Below, piece by piece: positions 23,217-33,735 of a stretch of 64,000 nt of DNA (positions within the stretch are counted from its first letter, which is position 1; every line of letters begins with the position of its first letter). This stretch comes from Cavia porcellus (lineage: Eukaryota; Chordata; Mammalia; Rodentia; Caviidae), in the NCBI RefSeq assembly GCF_034190915.1, contig NW_026947503.1, positions 22,340,532-22,404,531 of the forward strand. Direction: 5' to 3'. The notes below the pieces were generated by a model that saw nothing but the letters and a program-made list of their open reading frames with translations, had not been told where the DNA came from and did no database searches. A program made the position numbers and the translations under genes.

Positions 23217-23229
23217 CCCGCCATGTTGG
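23217..23229. promoter_or_regulatory. YY1-like motif in VNTR unit 3
   Basis: CCCGCCATGTTGG, same position in its unit as 23,089-23,101. Confidence 0.5.
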
Positions 23230-23424
23230 AATTTAAGGTACTGCACAACAAAGCAACCCGCTTGCCTCCCTAGTAGATAGCCATGAGCCTACTAGTGTGC
23301 AGGCTGAGATTCAAATATCCCTCCCTCCACCTTACCAAATGGGAGCCAGAGGTCTGAGCATCTCTTGGGAGGATGACCATATGCAACATAGCAAATATGG
23401 GGGATTTCCTTCTACCATCTCTTT

Positions 23425-23684
23425 GAAGGCAAATATTGTTATCACTGTTTTGCTTAACTGTATTGCTCTATTCAATATTCTGTTTTGATAGGTTTTGCGA
23501 TGCTCTGTATTTGGTTTGCTTTTGCCATACCTGATTGAAAGGACAACTATTGTGAAGATAACGAGATATACCATGGTACCTATTGCTGTTATCCCAGTAA
23601 CCTGCAGTGAAGTTCTGTATCAGTTTCACTGGATTGTCTTGATTGGCTTTGTTCTGTCTTATTCTGTTGTATTTTACTACCTTC
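23425..23684 (+). repeat. L1-3'UTR-like AT-rich repeat (~1.6 units)
   Basis: Shares the order 'GCCATACCTGATTG', 'AAGATAAC', 'CATGGTACCTATTG-TGTTATC', 'GAAGTTCTGTA', 'TACCTTCAAAA' with the minus strand of 53,439-53,990, the 3'UTR of the larger L1. Confidence 0.75.
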
Positions 23685-23698
23685 AAAAAAAAAAAAAA

Positions 23699-23711
23699 GA
23701 ACAAATGTATT
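23699..23711. repeat. Target-site duplication, right
   Basis: GAACAAATGTATT, partner of 22,863-22,875. Confidence 0.8.
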
Positions 23712-23859
23712 CCCCACTTTATTCATGGAACTCAGACAACTCCCATAGAAAAACAAAAATAAACAACAAACAGAAAATGAGAGTGAATCAGAGGAGGAGG
23801 AAGGGGAGAGATTATAAGATGAGAAAGCACCAATTCATTGTATTTATTAATATAAAGAT

Positions 23860-24340
23860 GCCAAAAATCTTATATGAAATTTAACATTGAATGAAAATAT
23901 ACGTAAAAATGGCAGCATAGCATGAATAGGTATTTATGTTAGGTACACAAGTACAGCTTTCAGTTATTGATCACAAAGAATAACATTAATGACAATTAAG
24001 TGAAGGAAATTAAAATATTATTTACAAAATAAAATAGTTCTTAAGAAGATCCCTAAAAATCTACAAATAAATTATTACCAATTACAGAAAAATTTTTACC
24101 CAAAAGAGCTAGATATAAATAATATACCCAATTAAAGCGAAGATAACATTTACAATAATATCAAAATCTATAAAATACCCTTAAGTATAAATAAAACAAA
24201 AAGATGCAAGAAGCACAAGGCAGTTTTAAAAAATACAGCAAGAGCAAAAATATAAGTTTCTTTTATCAAATATAAAATATATCAATTCTCACCAAACTGA
24301 TTAAATATATTTCCCATCAAAACATAAATAGGTTTTTCCT
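23860..24340 (+). mobile_element. Old L1 ORF2 fragment, sense
   Basis: 'ACATTTACAATAATATCAAAATCTATAAAATACCCTTAAGTATAAAT' and the flanking order match the late reverse-transcriptase region of old L1s. The frame is destroyed. Confidence 0.55.
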
Positions 24341-24545
24341 TTGTAACATGATATTAAAACTGCATTGTTTTCCTAAAACATACACCCAAATCAACTCAGA
24401 ATGGCTAAAAGAACTTAATATAAATCTGAACCATAATCTCAAGGGTTTAGGGAAAATGAATAACTGTGAGAGTTTCTATTTATACCTTATTGGAGTATTT
24501 CAAGGCATTCATCAATTCTTAGTAGAGAAACAAAGTAGCAATGCC

Positions 24546-24546
<1 letters not shown>

Positions 24547-24584
<38 letters not shown>

Positions 24585-24588
24585 TTTT
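24547..24588. repeat. (TTTA)n microsatellite
   Basis: About ten TTTA units, derived from the tail of the following antisense B1. Confidence 0.97.
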
Positions 24589-24705
24589 TGGAGACAGGCT
24601 GGTTCTGAACTCTCCGTGTAGTCCAGGCTGTCCTCAAACTCACAGAAATCTTCCTGCTTGAGTTTCCCAAGTGCTGGTATGACAGACATGTGCTACCATG
24701 CCTAG
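24589..24705 (-). mobile_element. B1-type SINE, antisense
   Basis: 'GGAGACAGGCTGGTTCTGAACTC', 'GTAGTCCAGGCTGTCCTCAAACTCACAG', 'AAGTGCTGGTATGACAGACATGTGCTACCATGCC' in reverse B1 order, with its tail at 24,547. Confidence 0.9.
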
Positions 24706-27419
24706 CAGTAATGCTATTTGAAACCATATAGAATAAATCATTGAATTTTTATTAGCTTTTGAAAATTTTTGTCCTTGGTGTTTTTATTTTTTTCTTCTAA
24801 TAGTTTACTTATGTTCTCAAATAATAGTAGCTACTGACTTAAAATTGTTTGTTATTTTCATAGATTTTACTAAAATCACATTTGAATAATTTGTAAAGAC
24901 TTCTGTTTAATATATAATAAAATATATACAGGCAGATAAATTTTTTATCTTAGCAGCTACAGATGGTGGATTCCAACTGCTACAAACTGCTATCAACAAA
25001 TATTATCAATAAATGATTAGAAGTACTGTTTTGCAGCCTCCTCTTGTCATGTTAATCTCCCTATATCCACATTACATATGTATATTTTAATGTTAAAGGC
25101 TAAAGATCTCAAAACACTTCAGGGAAAGCATCTTTAGAGCCAAATAGAAGTGTACTTTATTTTGACCATCTTACATTTGAAAACCAAATCCAGAATGGAA
25201 ATATTGCATATAGATATCTATATCTCTATCTATTTCCAACATAACATCTAATTCTATCTTACACGCTCATTGACTTCTAGATTCTGCTGTTACTGATTAA
25301 TTAATTCTCTTTGTCCTTGACAATCAGATGAACGTTGCTACCAGTCACATATTACTGATAGGCACCTTGAGAAATCAGTATATGAACAGGATACTTACAC
25401 TTGTTCTGCATACAAATTCTGTTGAAAATCATAAAAGAGGAAAACAGAATGTAAGGCAGAGTTTCGTGGTGAGATATGAGATGGAAGGAAATGTTATAAA
25501 TAGTGTTTTGAACCTGTTTGTTGAATATAATTGAATGAACATGAGTTAGAAAATCAACTATTTTAAGGTTTGTGGAGAATACTGAGATAGATACAATGCA
25601 GTTCTATCTTTCCTGAAGTCTAGAGTGGTATCTGTAAATAGCTATATTGCAGTCCGAATGTTTCAATGTAAAGGACATATTAAGAGACTGATTTCTTTTC
25701 ATTTCACTTTTTACGTAGGCTTTGAAATTGGGGTACTTTAAAAAATAATTTATTTAGAAATAAAGATTCATACAAAGTCCCCTAAACAGTATAGTGAGAC
25801 ATCATAAATTCATGGTGTGGTTTCATGGTGTGGTTTCCCCCAATGGTAAGATTTTGCATAGCTATAGTAACTTATCAAAATGAATATGAAATTTATAAAA
25901 CACAATTACATAAATTTATAAAACACAATTACATAGACAACATATTTTATTCAATATTCTTAATATGCAAAAATGAAGGAAGAAACTGTAATGAGAAAGA
26001 AACAGTAGACTGAGGAAAGAGCATTTAGTGAAAAGTAGAAAGAAAGAAATTTGGACTGTTGAAAACATCAGTTGACTGTGACTTTAGTATATAGGGCAAA
26101 TTTTGCACTTTAATGGTGAACTAATGAAGACCAGAGAGATTAGATGGTTTGACTACTTAATTTTATTTCTTTGGTTAATAAAGAAAGTTGATGTGTTTGT
26201 ATACATCATATTCCTAAACAGTGGTCTGTAGGGGCAGGTACATCCTTCACCAAATTACTTGATGTAGTGAATACAAAATTATTTGTGTGTAGAACCCACT
26301 ATATATTTTTCCTTCACAAGGAGATGCTCAGTAAATTTTTATTTAATAAATGAACCAAAGATTGTTTTTAGTCCTTAGAAACTAGAGAAGAGGCAGATCA
26401 ACAGAAGATAATAAGAGGATAAATTATGCCACAATTAGCCAACTGCAGTGGAAATTCATTATTAAAAGTCAATTTGCAGTTGAACAAAATGACAGCTGCA
26501 AGAAGGAAATTGGGCAGAGAAACATGTTATTTGAATTATGATGAATTAAACATGTACCCAGGTAATTACTCTTATTTCAGTCACACCTTGTAGTAAATCT
26601 ATACATAATAGTTCTGAGTATCCAATGTGCAAAAGAACATATTCTCGTCTGCATTTTGAACACAGGTATTAGACAGCCTTTCATTGGGATTATTATGGTT
26701 TTTAGCTTAATTCCAAGCTTAAAAACTGAATCATTATAGAAATGTTGTGTTTCTCATAGAACAGTCTGTAAAATGGCTGGTTGCCAAATTAAGTCCCACA
26801 CAGAACTTGTTAACTTAATTAGCAACCTATGGCCGAACCGCAGCCTGATATAATGCATGTTGTGTTGAACTGACTTTGCAATGTAACTATAGACTCATCA
26901 AGGGAAGTACAATCCAGTGGATATTTATTTTTCTTTTTTGGCTAGAGGAAACCCTGATTGCCTGAGAATATCTTTCACTTCCTCTTGAAGATCAAATAGT
27001 TTACAAATAAATGGCACTTCCCAGGGCTATGAAACACACCTTTCTCAAAGGCTCTGTGTAAAAGGGCTTAATGGATATTATTCTGTCTCATAAATTGCAT
27101 AGAAAGCAAACTAATTAATTAGAGGACGCAGTGAATGAACTCCATTTATCACCAAATGACTCAAGTGATAAACAAATTATTTAAGAGCTTATTAAAAGTA
27201 GAAATCAAGAAGGCAATTACCAAGGTTTCAGCCTGTTATGTCTGTGAATATCTTTAGATTAGTAGCAGTTGCAAGGCTAACTGCTGGATACAGACATGGA
27301 AATTTTATGAAATATAAGGGTTCATGTATTTTTTACCTTTCCCCTTGCAAAGACAAATATCTGACACTTGCAATTTAAAGCATGTTTCAAAAGATTCTTG
27401 GGCTTATGATTTCAAAAGA
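24706..27419. other. Unassigned; contains possible conserved noncoding DNA
   Basis: No gene. A 22-base perfect tandem pair lies at 25,891-25,912 and 25,914-25,935, and a 13-base pair near 25,808. The part from about 26,400 to 27,200 has no repeat signature, is rich in homeodomain-type TAAT/ATTA cores and looks undecayed; conservation is only a guess. Confidence 0.35.
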
Positions 27420-27700
27420 TTCTGTCTATAGTTGGCTGACTCCAAGGCAGAAAGATCATGACAGAATGACGTGGTGGCACACTCTTCATGTCATGGTGCT
27501 TGGGAAATACAGTTTGCTGGAAAGAGTGCCAGGAAGGAGTGCTGCTTAGAAACGAGACATAGTCCCTAAGATCATGCCTCCATGAAACACCTGGACATAC
27601 CCAGAAGAGTGTTCTACTAATCTGTTAAGCATCTTTTAATTCAGTCATTTACCATCGTGGTCAAAGCTTGCTTTTCATAGGATGACTCACAAGTAAACCC
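27420..27700 (+). mobile_element. LTR-like dispersed repeat, partial copy 3
   Basis: 'GTTGGCTGACTCCAAGGCAGAAAGATCATGACAGAA' and 'TTTAATTCAGTCATTTACCATCGTGGTCA' match landmarks of the copies at 7283 and 17,848. Confidence 0.5.
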
Positions 27701-29417
27701 TAAATGGGTTGTCTCTCCTCTTCATAACTTGCTGATAATCTTCCAGTTCAGGCATAACTCACTTGAACTAATTCTTTGAAAACAGAGGTTCAAGTCTGAG
27801 ATACTGTATGTAATCGGCACAAGTTTAATCTTACTGCCACTCTAGCATCTCAAAATGTGTAACTCTATGCCTTCAGGCAGCTATACCATTTTCAGAGAAA
27901 CACAGAATCAGACGATGAGGAACAAACATTAAACTCAGAGATGGAGAAAAGAGGAAGTTTGAAGTAATGAAGACATAATTTTGATTATATGCTGAGAATA
28001 GTTATTTGATGTGGTTTAGAGTTGTATGAAATAAATAATAATTATTAATTTTTATGAATATATATATTCTACCATCCATTTACTTTTTGGCAAAGCCTCC
28101 CAGGTCTCTGACTTATAGAAGAAAGACATTAGTACAAAAGATAAAATGAATTTTTCTGACAGGTCACTCATTTCTATTTACTCCATGTTCTTTGAGATTC
28201 TTTTTGTTCTGCTATTGCCACTGTTTTTGTCAGGGCCTTCAAAGCTCATATTCCATGCAAAATGTACCAATGTAACTGCAGTATAATTTGTTCCACTAAA
28301 TACTGTGGTGAAGAACTTGTAGACAGTGGACATCATTACTTCAGTGATTTACACCAGAGTAATTCCAGGATTTGTGTATAAACCTTAGTCTACCTTTCAG
28401 CATCTGTTGTTTGTCTTAGAAGTAATATTAGCTGTTATTAAGCTTTGTTGTTATTGTTGTTTGTTTCAAACTCATTCATTTGCTAGGCCTGGAAATTGAT
28501 ATTGTCCAACACATATTTCAGCTATGTATCACTCTTCCACTTGGCAGTACTAGAGGAAGATCACAAAACAGGAAAGGAAAAGTGGGAATGTTCCCGCCTT
28601 TTTTTTTTTTTTTTTCTCCTATAAAGGTGATGTTACCAGTCTTACACCTTCATCTGGACAGGCAGCTATAGTTCTTTGTAGAAGCAGCAATTAACTCCTG
28701 TTTGGAATGAACACTGGTAGTTCCAGCCTGTGAAACACCCTCCTGATGAAGCCTGATTTGGCCTCCTTGAAGCTCCTTTCCAAATTATCTTCTCATCCAT
28801 AAATGTGGCAGCTGCTTTCAACAAGGACTATCTCCGGCAAGTGTTTGGGCTTTGGAATTTTGTTTCACCTTTCTGCTGAATATTGTTAATGCTTTTTATA
28901 TCTATTAACCTCCTATATTAATTCTTCTCTGTTCAAAGAGCTGCTCTGATTTCTTCTCTCCAGATTGTGATTCACACATACTCGTTACTCAGTTACCCTG
29001 GTGTATCCATTTCTGGGCCCTTTCTTCAAGCCCCTATAAGTGGTACTACAGCTCAAATGCACAAAATCCATATTAATTAATGGTAAACTTATAATCCCCA
29101 GATGCACTGAATCAGCATTGTTCAGGGTGTAGAAGGCCCACTTAAGGATTTTTGCCAACAGCATAAAAGAATTAGAAGACAAGATGATATGCTGTTGATT
29201 CTTCTGGAGAAGCCTGTCATGCTGATTTTTCTGATATGACTAAGCTGTTCTCATTTTTGAAGGATCTTGGGTCCTAAATGTTGCTGAGTATAGCTACAGT
29301 TCTCTTTGAGGGAGCTCTTATTCTTACATTGAGCATTGCTTCCTGATGATGCAGACTTAATAGCTTCTACCACTGATGTTTGAGCTTTCCCAGTGCAGAT
29401 CTTTAATACAGACTTGC
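27701..29417. other. Unassigned
   Basis: No gene or confident repeat; a T-run lies at 28,599-28,615. Short open frames (for example 28,480-28,671 and 28,985-29,182) have no domain. Confidence 0.4.
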
Positions 29418-29540
29418 ATGAGACATCGTCGTGGGTTCTACTCCTCCAGCTGGATTCATGGAGGACATTGCCATGAGCTCCAGGTCTTCATTTGGTCATG
29501 CAGGACTTTGCCATGGGATCCAGGCTCTCAGCTAGGTTCT
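29418..29540. repeat. ~40-base minisatellite, three units
   Basis: Three successive ~40-base units each start CATG and carry a variant of 'GGACATTGCCATGAGCTCCAGG'. The first is the most diverged. Confidence 0.6.
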
Positions 29541-30162
29541 TTGAGTTTCTAATACTTGAATAGATCTCCTAGAATCTTTTGTATTTGACATTTTTATATT
29601 ATAAAATGATCCTATACATTATAAGCCCTATATAAAATCTATTCCCTTGGAAACCTTGAGTATAACAGTAATGCATAAATTTTCCTATAAAATATTGGAT
29701 ATTAAATTGTCAAGTATATATTTATGGGTTAGGAAGAACAATTTAAAAAGTTTTTATTTAAACATTTTAGTTTCACTTTCATAGCCGTTTGTAGATAAGT
29801 TTGAAGGTAGCACACTTCTCAAAGAATCTCCCTTTCCCTCCTCTTCCTTCCCAAAATGCTGCCTAAGTGCTGTGAAGACACAGAAACCCCACTCCAAATC
29901 TCCAGTGGCTGTGTGTGCACTTGTAGTGCGGTCCTTTGCATGCAGTGCTGTTCCTGCCAGGTCTAGTCACTGACTCTACCCTTATTTTACCTGCTGTGAT
30001 GTGATCTCACTCAGTGAGTCTCCTATATTTTCACTGCTGAAGAGAAATGAACTGAATTGTGCTATATGATTTGGGAATTGAAAGCAGTTACACTTCTTAA
30101 TCAAAGACAGCATGGCTCCATGAGATTTCTTTACATGGAGCTTTTTCTCTGCTATCATTTTA
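29541..30162. other. Unassigned
   Basis: No gene, RNA or repeat recognised. Confidence 0.4.
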
Positions 30163-30170
30163 TGTCATGT

Positions 30171-30344
30171 CCTTTTTTTTTTTTTTTTTTTTTTTTTGGT
30201 CTTTTTGAGACAGGGTCTTGCTATGCAATTTGGACTGGCCTTGAACTCGCTGTGTAGCTCAGGCTGTTCTTGAACTTGCAATGATCCTCCTGCCTCAGCC
30301 TTCAAAGTGCTGGGATTACAGGCATACACCACCATACTTATCTC
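30171..30344 (-). mobile_element. B1-type SINE, antisense, with TSD
   Basis: A T-run of about 26 bases (tail of the minus-strand element), then 'GAGACAGGGTCTTGCTATGCAATTTGGACTGG', the duplicated 'GCTCAGGCTGTTCTTGAAC' block and 'AAAGTGCTGGGATTACAGGCATACACCACCATAC'. TGTCATGT occurs at 30,163-30,170 and 30,345-30,352, an exact TSD. Relatively well preserved. Confidence 0.93.
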
Positions 30345-30352
30345 TGTCATGT

Positions 30353-31037
30353 GCTTCTTATCTCAACATCTAATTTATAATTACTTGAATTGTGTGAGCT
30401 GACTTAAGGTGTAATTCAAGAATTTCTGGTGTTGGATTTTTAGCTTTGCCATGCCATAAGTTCTAAAATATTTTGGATTAATGTACTGACTCTCCTAAGA
30501 CTGCAGAAATTTTACATCCAGGTTCTACTAAAAACAAGCCAGGGTATTCACTATTAAGGGTCAGACTGACCCTGCTGATACCATTCCCTCCTACTACAAG
30601 GTTTCCAACATAATGAACTTTGATTTGATCCAGGCCTCTTCCAATTTACTAGTCTTTCAAAAATTCTATGCTCACTTTGTGTTCTGCAAATTCATTATTA
30701 GTGGCATTAAATTTATTTTGCTCATATATCCCCAAGATAATTTTGGAGATCTATTCACTATTCACACATTTTTAAAATTTAGTTTCATTATAAGTTTTAA
30801 TAGTTGCAAAGAATTTAATTTTAGCATGTTGGAAATATTGACATTTTAAAATAGAACTGTTATGTCAGTTTAAAAAATATATCCAATGCAGTCTAAATCC
30901 ATAAGGATTTGATACTCACTATCATTTATATTGAAAACACTGAACAAGTTATTCTTTAAGATTCATAAATTTTGTTTTGGTCTTTTTTTCTTGTGAGTTC
31001 ATATTTTCCCTTTAGTTTCCTACAAGACTTGTTCATA
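30353..31037. other. Unassigned
   Basis: No gene or confident repeat. Confidence 0.4.
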
Positions 31038-31485
31038 TGTTACAGCTTGTGCCTAAATGTCTCCCAAAACACTTATGCACTCACAGGTAGGGCTTTCTAG
31101 AGCTGGCTGGATCTAGGGTGTGAAATATTGGAGTTAAGGGTGGGTGGTACTAAATCAGCTTACTGATTGGTTTAGGATAGTCCTAGATGTATAATGGGAA
31201 GGTCCATCCTGGGTGGACCTTTTGAGTAGCATCACCCAAAAGGCTTGTAACCTGGATGAAGTAAAAGTGAAAGGGATACATGCTTTGTTGTTTGTTGCTT
31301 TGCTGATCCTGTCTGTCCTGCCAAAGACTGTTTCTTCTCTGTGATGCCTGTCTAACATGGTGCTTTCCCTTGGAACTAGCCACCTCCAGACTGAAATCTT
31401 TACAGTGAGCTGAGATAAACATTTCCTCCTTTAACTTGTGGGCGTCATATATCTTGTCTCAGCAATATGAAAAGTAACTAAGACA
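31038..31485 (+). mobile_element. MaLR-like solo LTR
   Basis: Begins TGTTACAGC and ends TAACTAAGACA, with the same 3' signature as the LTR at 16,033: 'GACTGAAATC', 'GAGATAAACATTTCCTCC', 'ATCTTGTCTCAGCAATATG'. The left end is less certain. Confidence 0.65.
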
Positions 31486-31499
31486 ATATATATTGTAAT

Positions 31500-31640
31500 G
31501 CTTGAAGTCTTTTAATGGTTACCCACTAGTACACTGAGAAAATACTCTAATGTTTCACCCATGTTTTATCCTGTGACTTTGTCCTACCATCTCACTTGGA
31601 TTCTGGTACTGATTTATCACTTGGTTTGGTCAGTCTGAGA
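31500..31640 (+). mobile_element. L2-like fragment
   Basis: 'CTTTTAATGGTTACCCACTAGTACACTGAGAAAATACTC' then a CT-rich stretch resembles L2 ORF2 3' sequence. Weak. Confidence 0.35.
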
Positions 31641-32238
31641 CCAGCACATATGATACGAAAGAGGCTTGTAAGGCTCTTGAGTTACTGCTTGGCCCTCTGT
31701 CTTATGTTTTTGCCAGAGCTACTCTGCTGAAGAACCAAGCACACTTGAAGCAGAGTTGAGTGATTCTAGTTATCTCAGCATAGGCCAGTTAGAGTGCAGC
31801 CAACACTTGTGTGATCAAAACCAGTCAGGACAAGCAGCATCACTAAGCCAAATTCCAGCTGCTCTACATAAATAGAGTCTTATTGCTGGAATACTGAAAG
31901 TCTTTGTTGCTTTTTATGGAAAATAGACTTGTGCTTAAAATCTAATTCACTGTATCATACTTTGTTATAAAATAAAATGTGTTTTGTTTCTCTGATCAAG
32001 CCTAAATGATAAAAGTATTTTTATGTTTATTTTATTACTATTATTAATAACTAGATAAACCAAAGAATCCAAATATATTACAATATTGATGCATAGTTCT
32101 TAATTCAGTGAGTAAAAGTCTGTTGAATATGTATCTTTTAATAATATGGCATGTTTTCTAATTTAAGAACCTATAGTTGAATACTACATACTACTGAATG
32201 AAACAAGGGTAATAATTCTTTTTAATTAAAATTATTAA
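31641..32238. other. Unassigned
   Basis: No gene or confident repeat. Confidence 0.4.
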
Positions 32239-32328
32239 GAACCAGAGATATAGTTCAGTGGCACAAGCACCTGTCTGGCAAGTGCAAGGTTATGTGTTTG
32301 ATCTCAGCACAACAACACCAATAAAAAC
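32239..32328 (+). mobile_element. ID-type SINE
   Basis: 'ACCAGAGATATAGTTCAGTGGCACAAGCACC' (A box) and 'GTGTTTGATCTCAGCAC' (B box), then an AACA-rich tail. It lies directly before a B1, forming an ID-B1 pair. Confidence 0.8.
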
Positions 32329-32332
32329 TTAA

Positions 32333-32500
32333 CCCAATATGGTGGCACATGCCTGTAATCCCAGCACTTAGAAGACTGAGGCAGGAGGATCAATGTAAGT
32401 TCAAGGCCTGCCTGGGCTACATAGAGGGTCCAGAACAGCCTGAATTACATAGCAAGACCCTGTCTCAACAAACAAACAAACAAAACCAAAACAAATAAAA
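32333..32500 (+). mobile_element. B1-type SINE, sense
   Basis: 'TATGGTGGCACATGCCTGTAATCCCAGCACTTAG', 'GAGGCAGGAGGATCAATG', 'GCCTGCCTGGGCTACATAG' with a repeated 'CCTGAATTACATAGCAAG' block, ending 'ACCCTGTCTCAACAAACAAAC'. Clear full-length B1 with the internal duplication. Confidence 0.95.
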
Positions 32501-33429
32501 TATTTATACATGTAAATGTCCAAAAGTCTTGTCTACATATATAAGTTCATATTAGTAACTGTGGTTTTATTATAAGAACATCACTTAATATTTTATGCCT
32601 TCCTTGGTTATATACTGAATTTAACATAGTTAAATATAATTAAAAATATTTGAATGATTTAAGAGTAGACTACTTCTAGACCATATCTGAATTTCTTAAC
32701 ATAAAGACAGGAGAATCATCTAAATTACAAAACAATTTTTAAAATTCATTTCATAGAAGTATTCATTTTTTTAAATAGGAGAACAAATAATTGGAATTAT
32801 ATCTTTCTTTGTGTTTCATACATTTTCACAAGTGAGAGAATGTACCAAAGAATATGTTCTTGTTTTGTAAAACAGAGTGACGATTGTGAAAAAAGAAGAG
32901 GTGGTTTTTAGGAAAATCAAATTGTGGGAGGACTACATTTTGAAGTTGAACATTTTAACTTCACTTAAAATATAATTTCTAAAATGATTTCATTTTGAAA
33001 ATATATATGTTCTCTAGGGAGTAAACACATCCTGGTCCTGGACAGCACTGCTACAGAAGACCAGACAAGTGAAGCTGTTTCCAGAATCCCTTACCCAGGC
33101 CCCAGATCAGCCATTTGTCTTCTCCCATTTTCATAGCATGCTGAATGCAAGGCTTGAAGTTTAAGATTTCCTTGGTACTCAATATCTGGGGAAGAGAAAT
33201 ATCAGCCTGAAGTTCTCTGGTTTACCCAAACTTAACTAGCTATGCTTATTTCATCTCAACTGAGAATTCAGTCTTTAGTGGGAGTCATGACTATTCTATC
33301 TGAAACCTTCCATCTGAAATCTTTCTGCCCTTTTTCTATGCTTCACTTTGACAACCTGTTATCCAGTGCCAGGAGTTTGCACCTTCTGGTGGTGCCTTAG
33401 CCTTTTCCTGCTCCTATATAAATGACTAT
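32501..33429. other. Unassigned AT-rich sequence
   Basis: No gene or confident repeat. Confidence 0.4.
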
Positions 33430-33735
33430 AAAGTGGTGACATAAGCAACAAAGCTTCATTTCTCACATTTCTGAAAGATGGTCTGTCCATGATAGAGATG
33501 CCAGGACAGTTAGTTTCTAGAATTTCTTCCTGTGGTACAGATGGCCCTCTTGCTATTTGCTCTTAGAAGAAAGCAGAACGGCAGGAGACAGTCTCTCATA
33601 CCTCTTATTACCCAGCCACTAATCCCACTAAGGGCTCATCTTCATTACCTAACAACCTACTAAAGGCCTTATCTCCAAATACTATCACATTTGGGATTGT
33701 GATTTTCACATTTGAGGTGAAGGGCAGGGACAAAA
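33430..33735 (+). mobile_element. Ancient dispersed repeat, family unassigned
   Basis: 'GCAACAAAGCTTCATTTCTCACATTTCTGAAAG', 'CTAATCCCACTAAGGGCTC', 'AACAACCTACTAAAGGCCTTATCTCCAAATACTATCACATTTGGG' matches a common ancient mammalian repeat that carries a CCTAATACCATCACATTGGG-like stretch. I cannot name it with certainty. Confidence 0.5.

Larger units (their letters stand above)
22876..23287 (+). repeat. ~126-base GC-rich tandem repeat, 3.25 units
   Basis: Unit starts at 22,876, 23,004, 23,127 and 23,255 with the motif AACCYGCTCACYTCCCTGG then 'TAAGCAGCCATGGCT'. Units are 128, 123 and 128 bases; the fourth stops after about 33. Each full unit ends with a CC(G/A)C(C/T)ATNTTGGAA-type block, and two of the three match a YY1 site. 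Confidence 0.92.
22876..23698 (+). mobile_element. VNTR-containing composite retroposon
   Basis: An 823-base element bounded by a 13-base imperfect TSD and ending in 14 A. Modules in order: (1) 3.25 GC-rich tandem units of 123-128 bases at 22,876-23,287, the first starting exactly at the TSD edge; (2) about 140 bases of unassigned sequence; (3) an AT-rich 3' part, about 23,425-23,684, which matches the ~151-base repeat forming the 3'UTR of the L1 at 53,432-56,525; (4) poly(A). This layout resembles primate SVA/LAVA composites (GC-rich VNTR plus a 3' module, L1-mobilised). It could instead be an L1 with a monomeric promoter and an internal deletion. No protein is encoded. Confidence 0.75.

Noticed and set aside
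22876..23287. CRISPR-like spaced repeats
   Set aside because: The whole ~126-base unit repeats with no unique spacers, and the host is a mammal.
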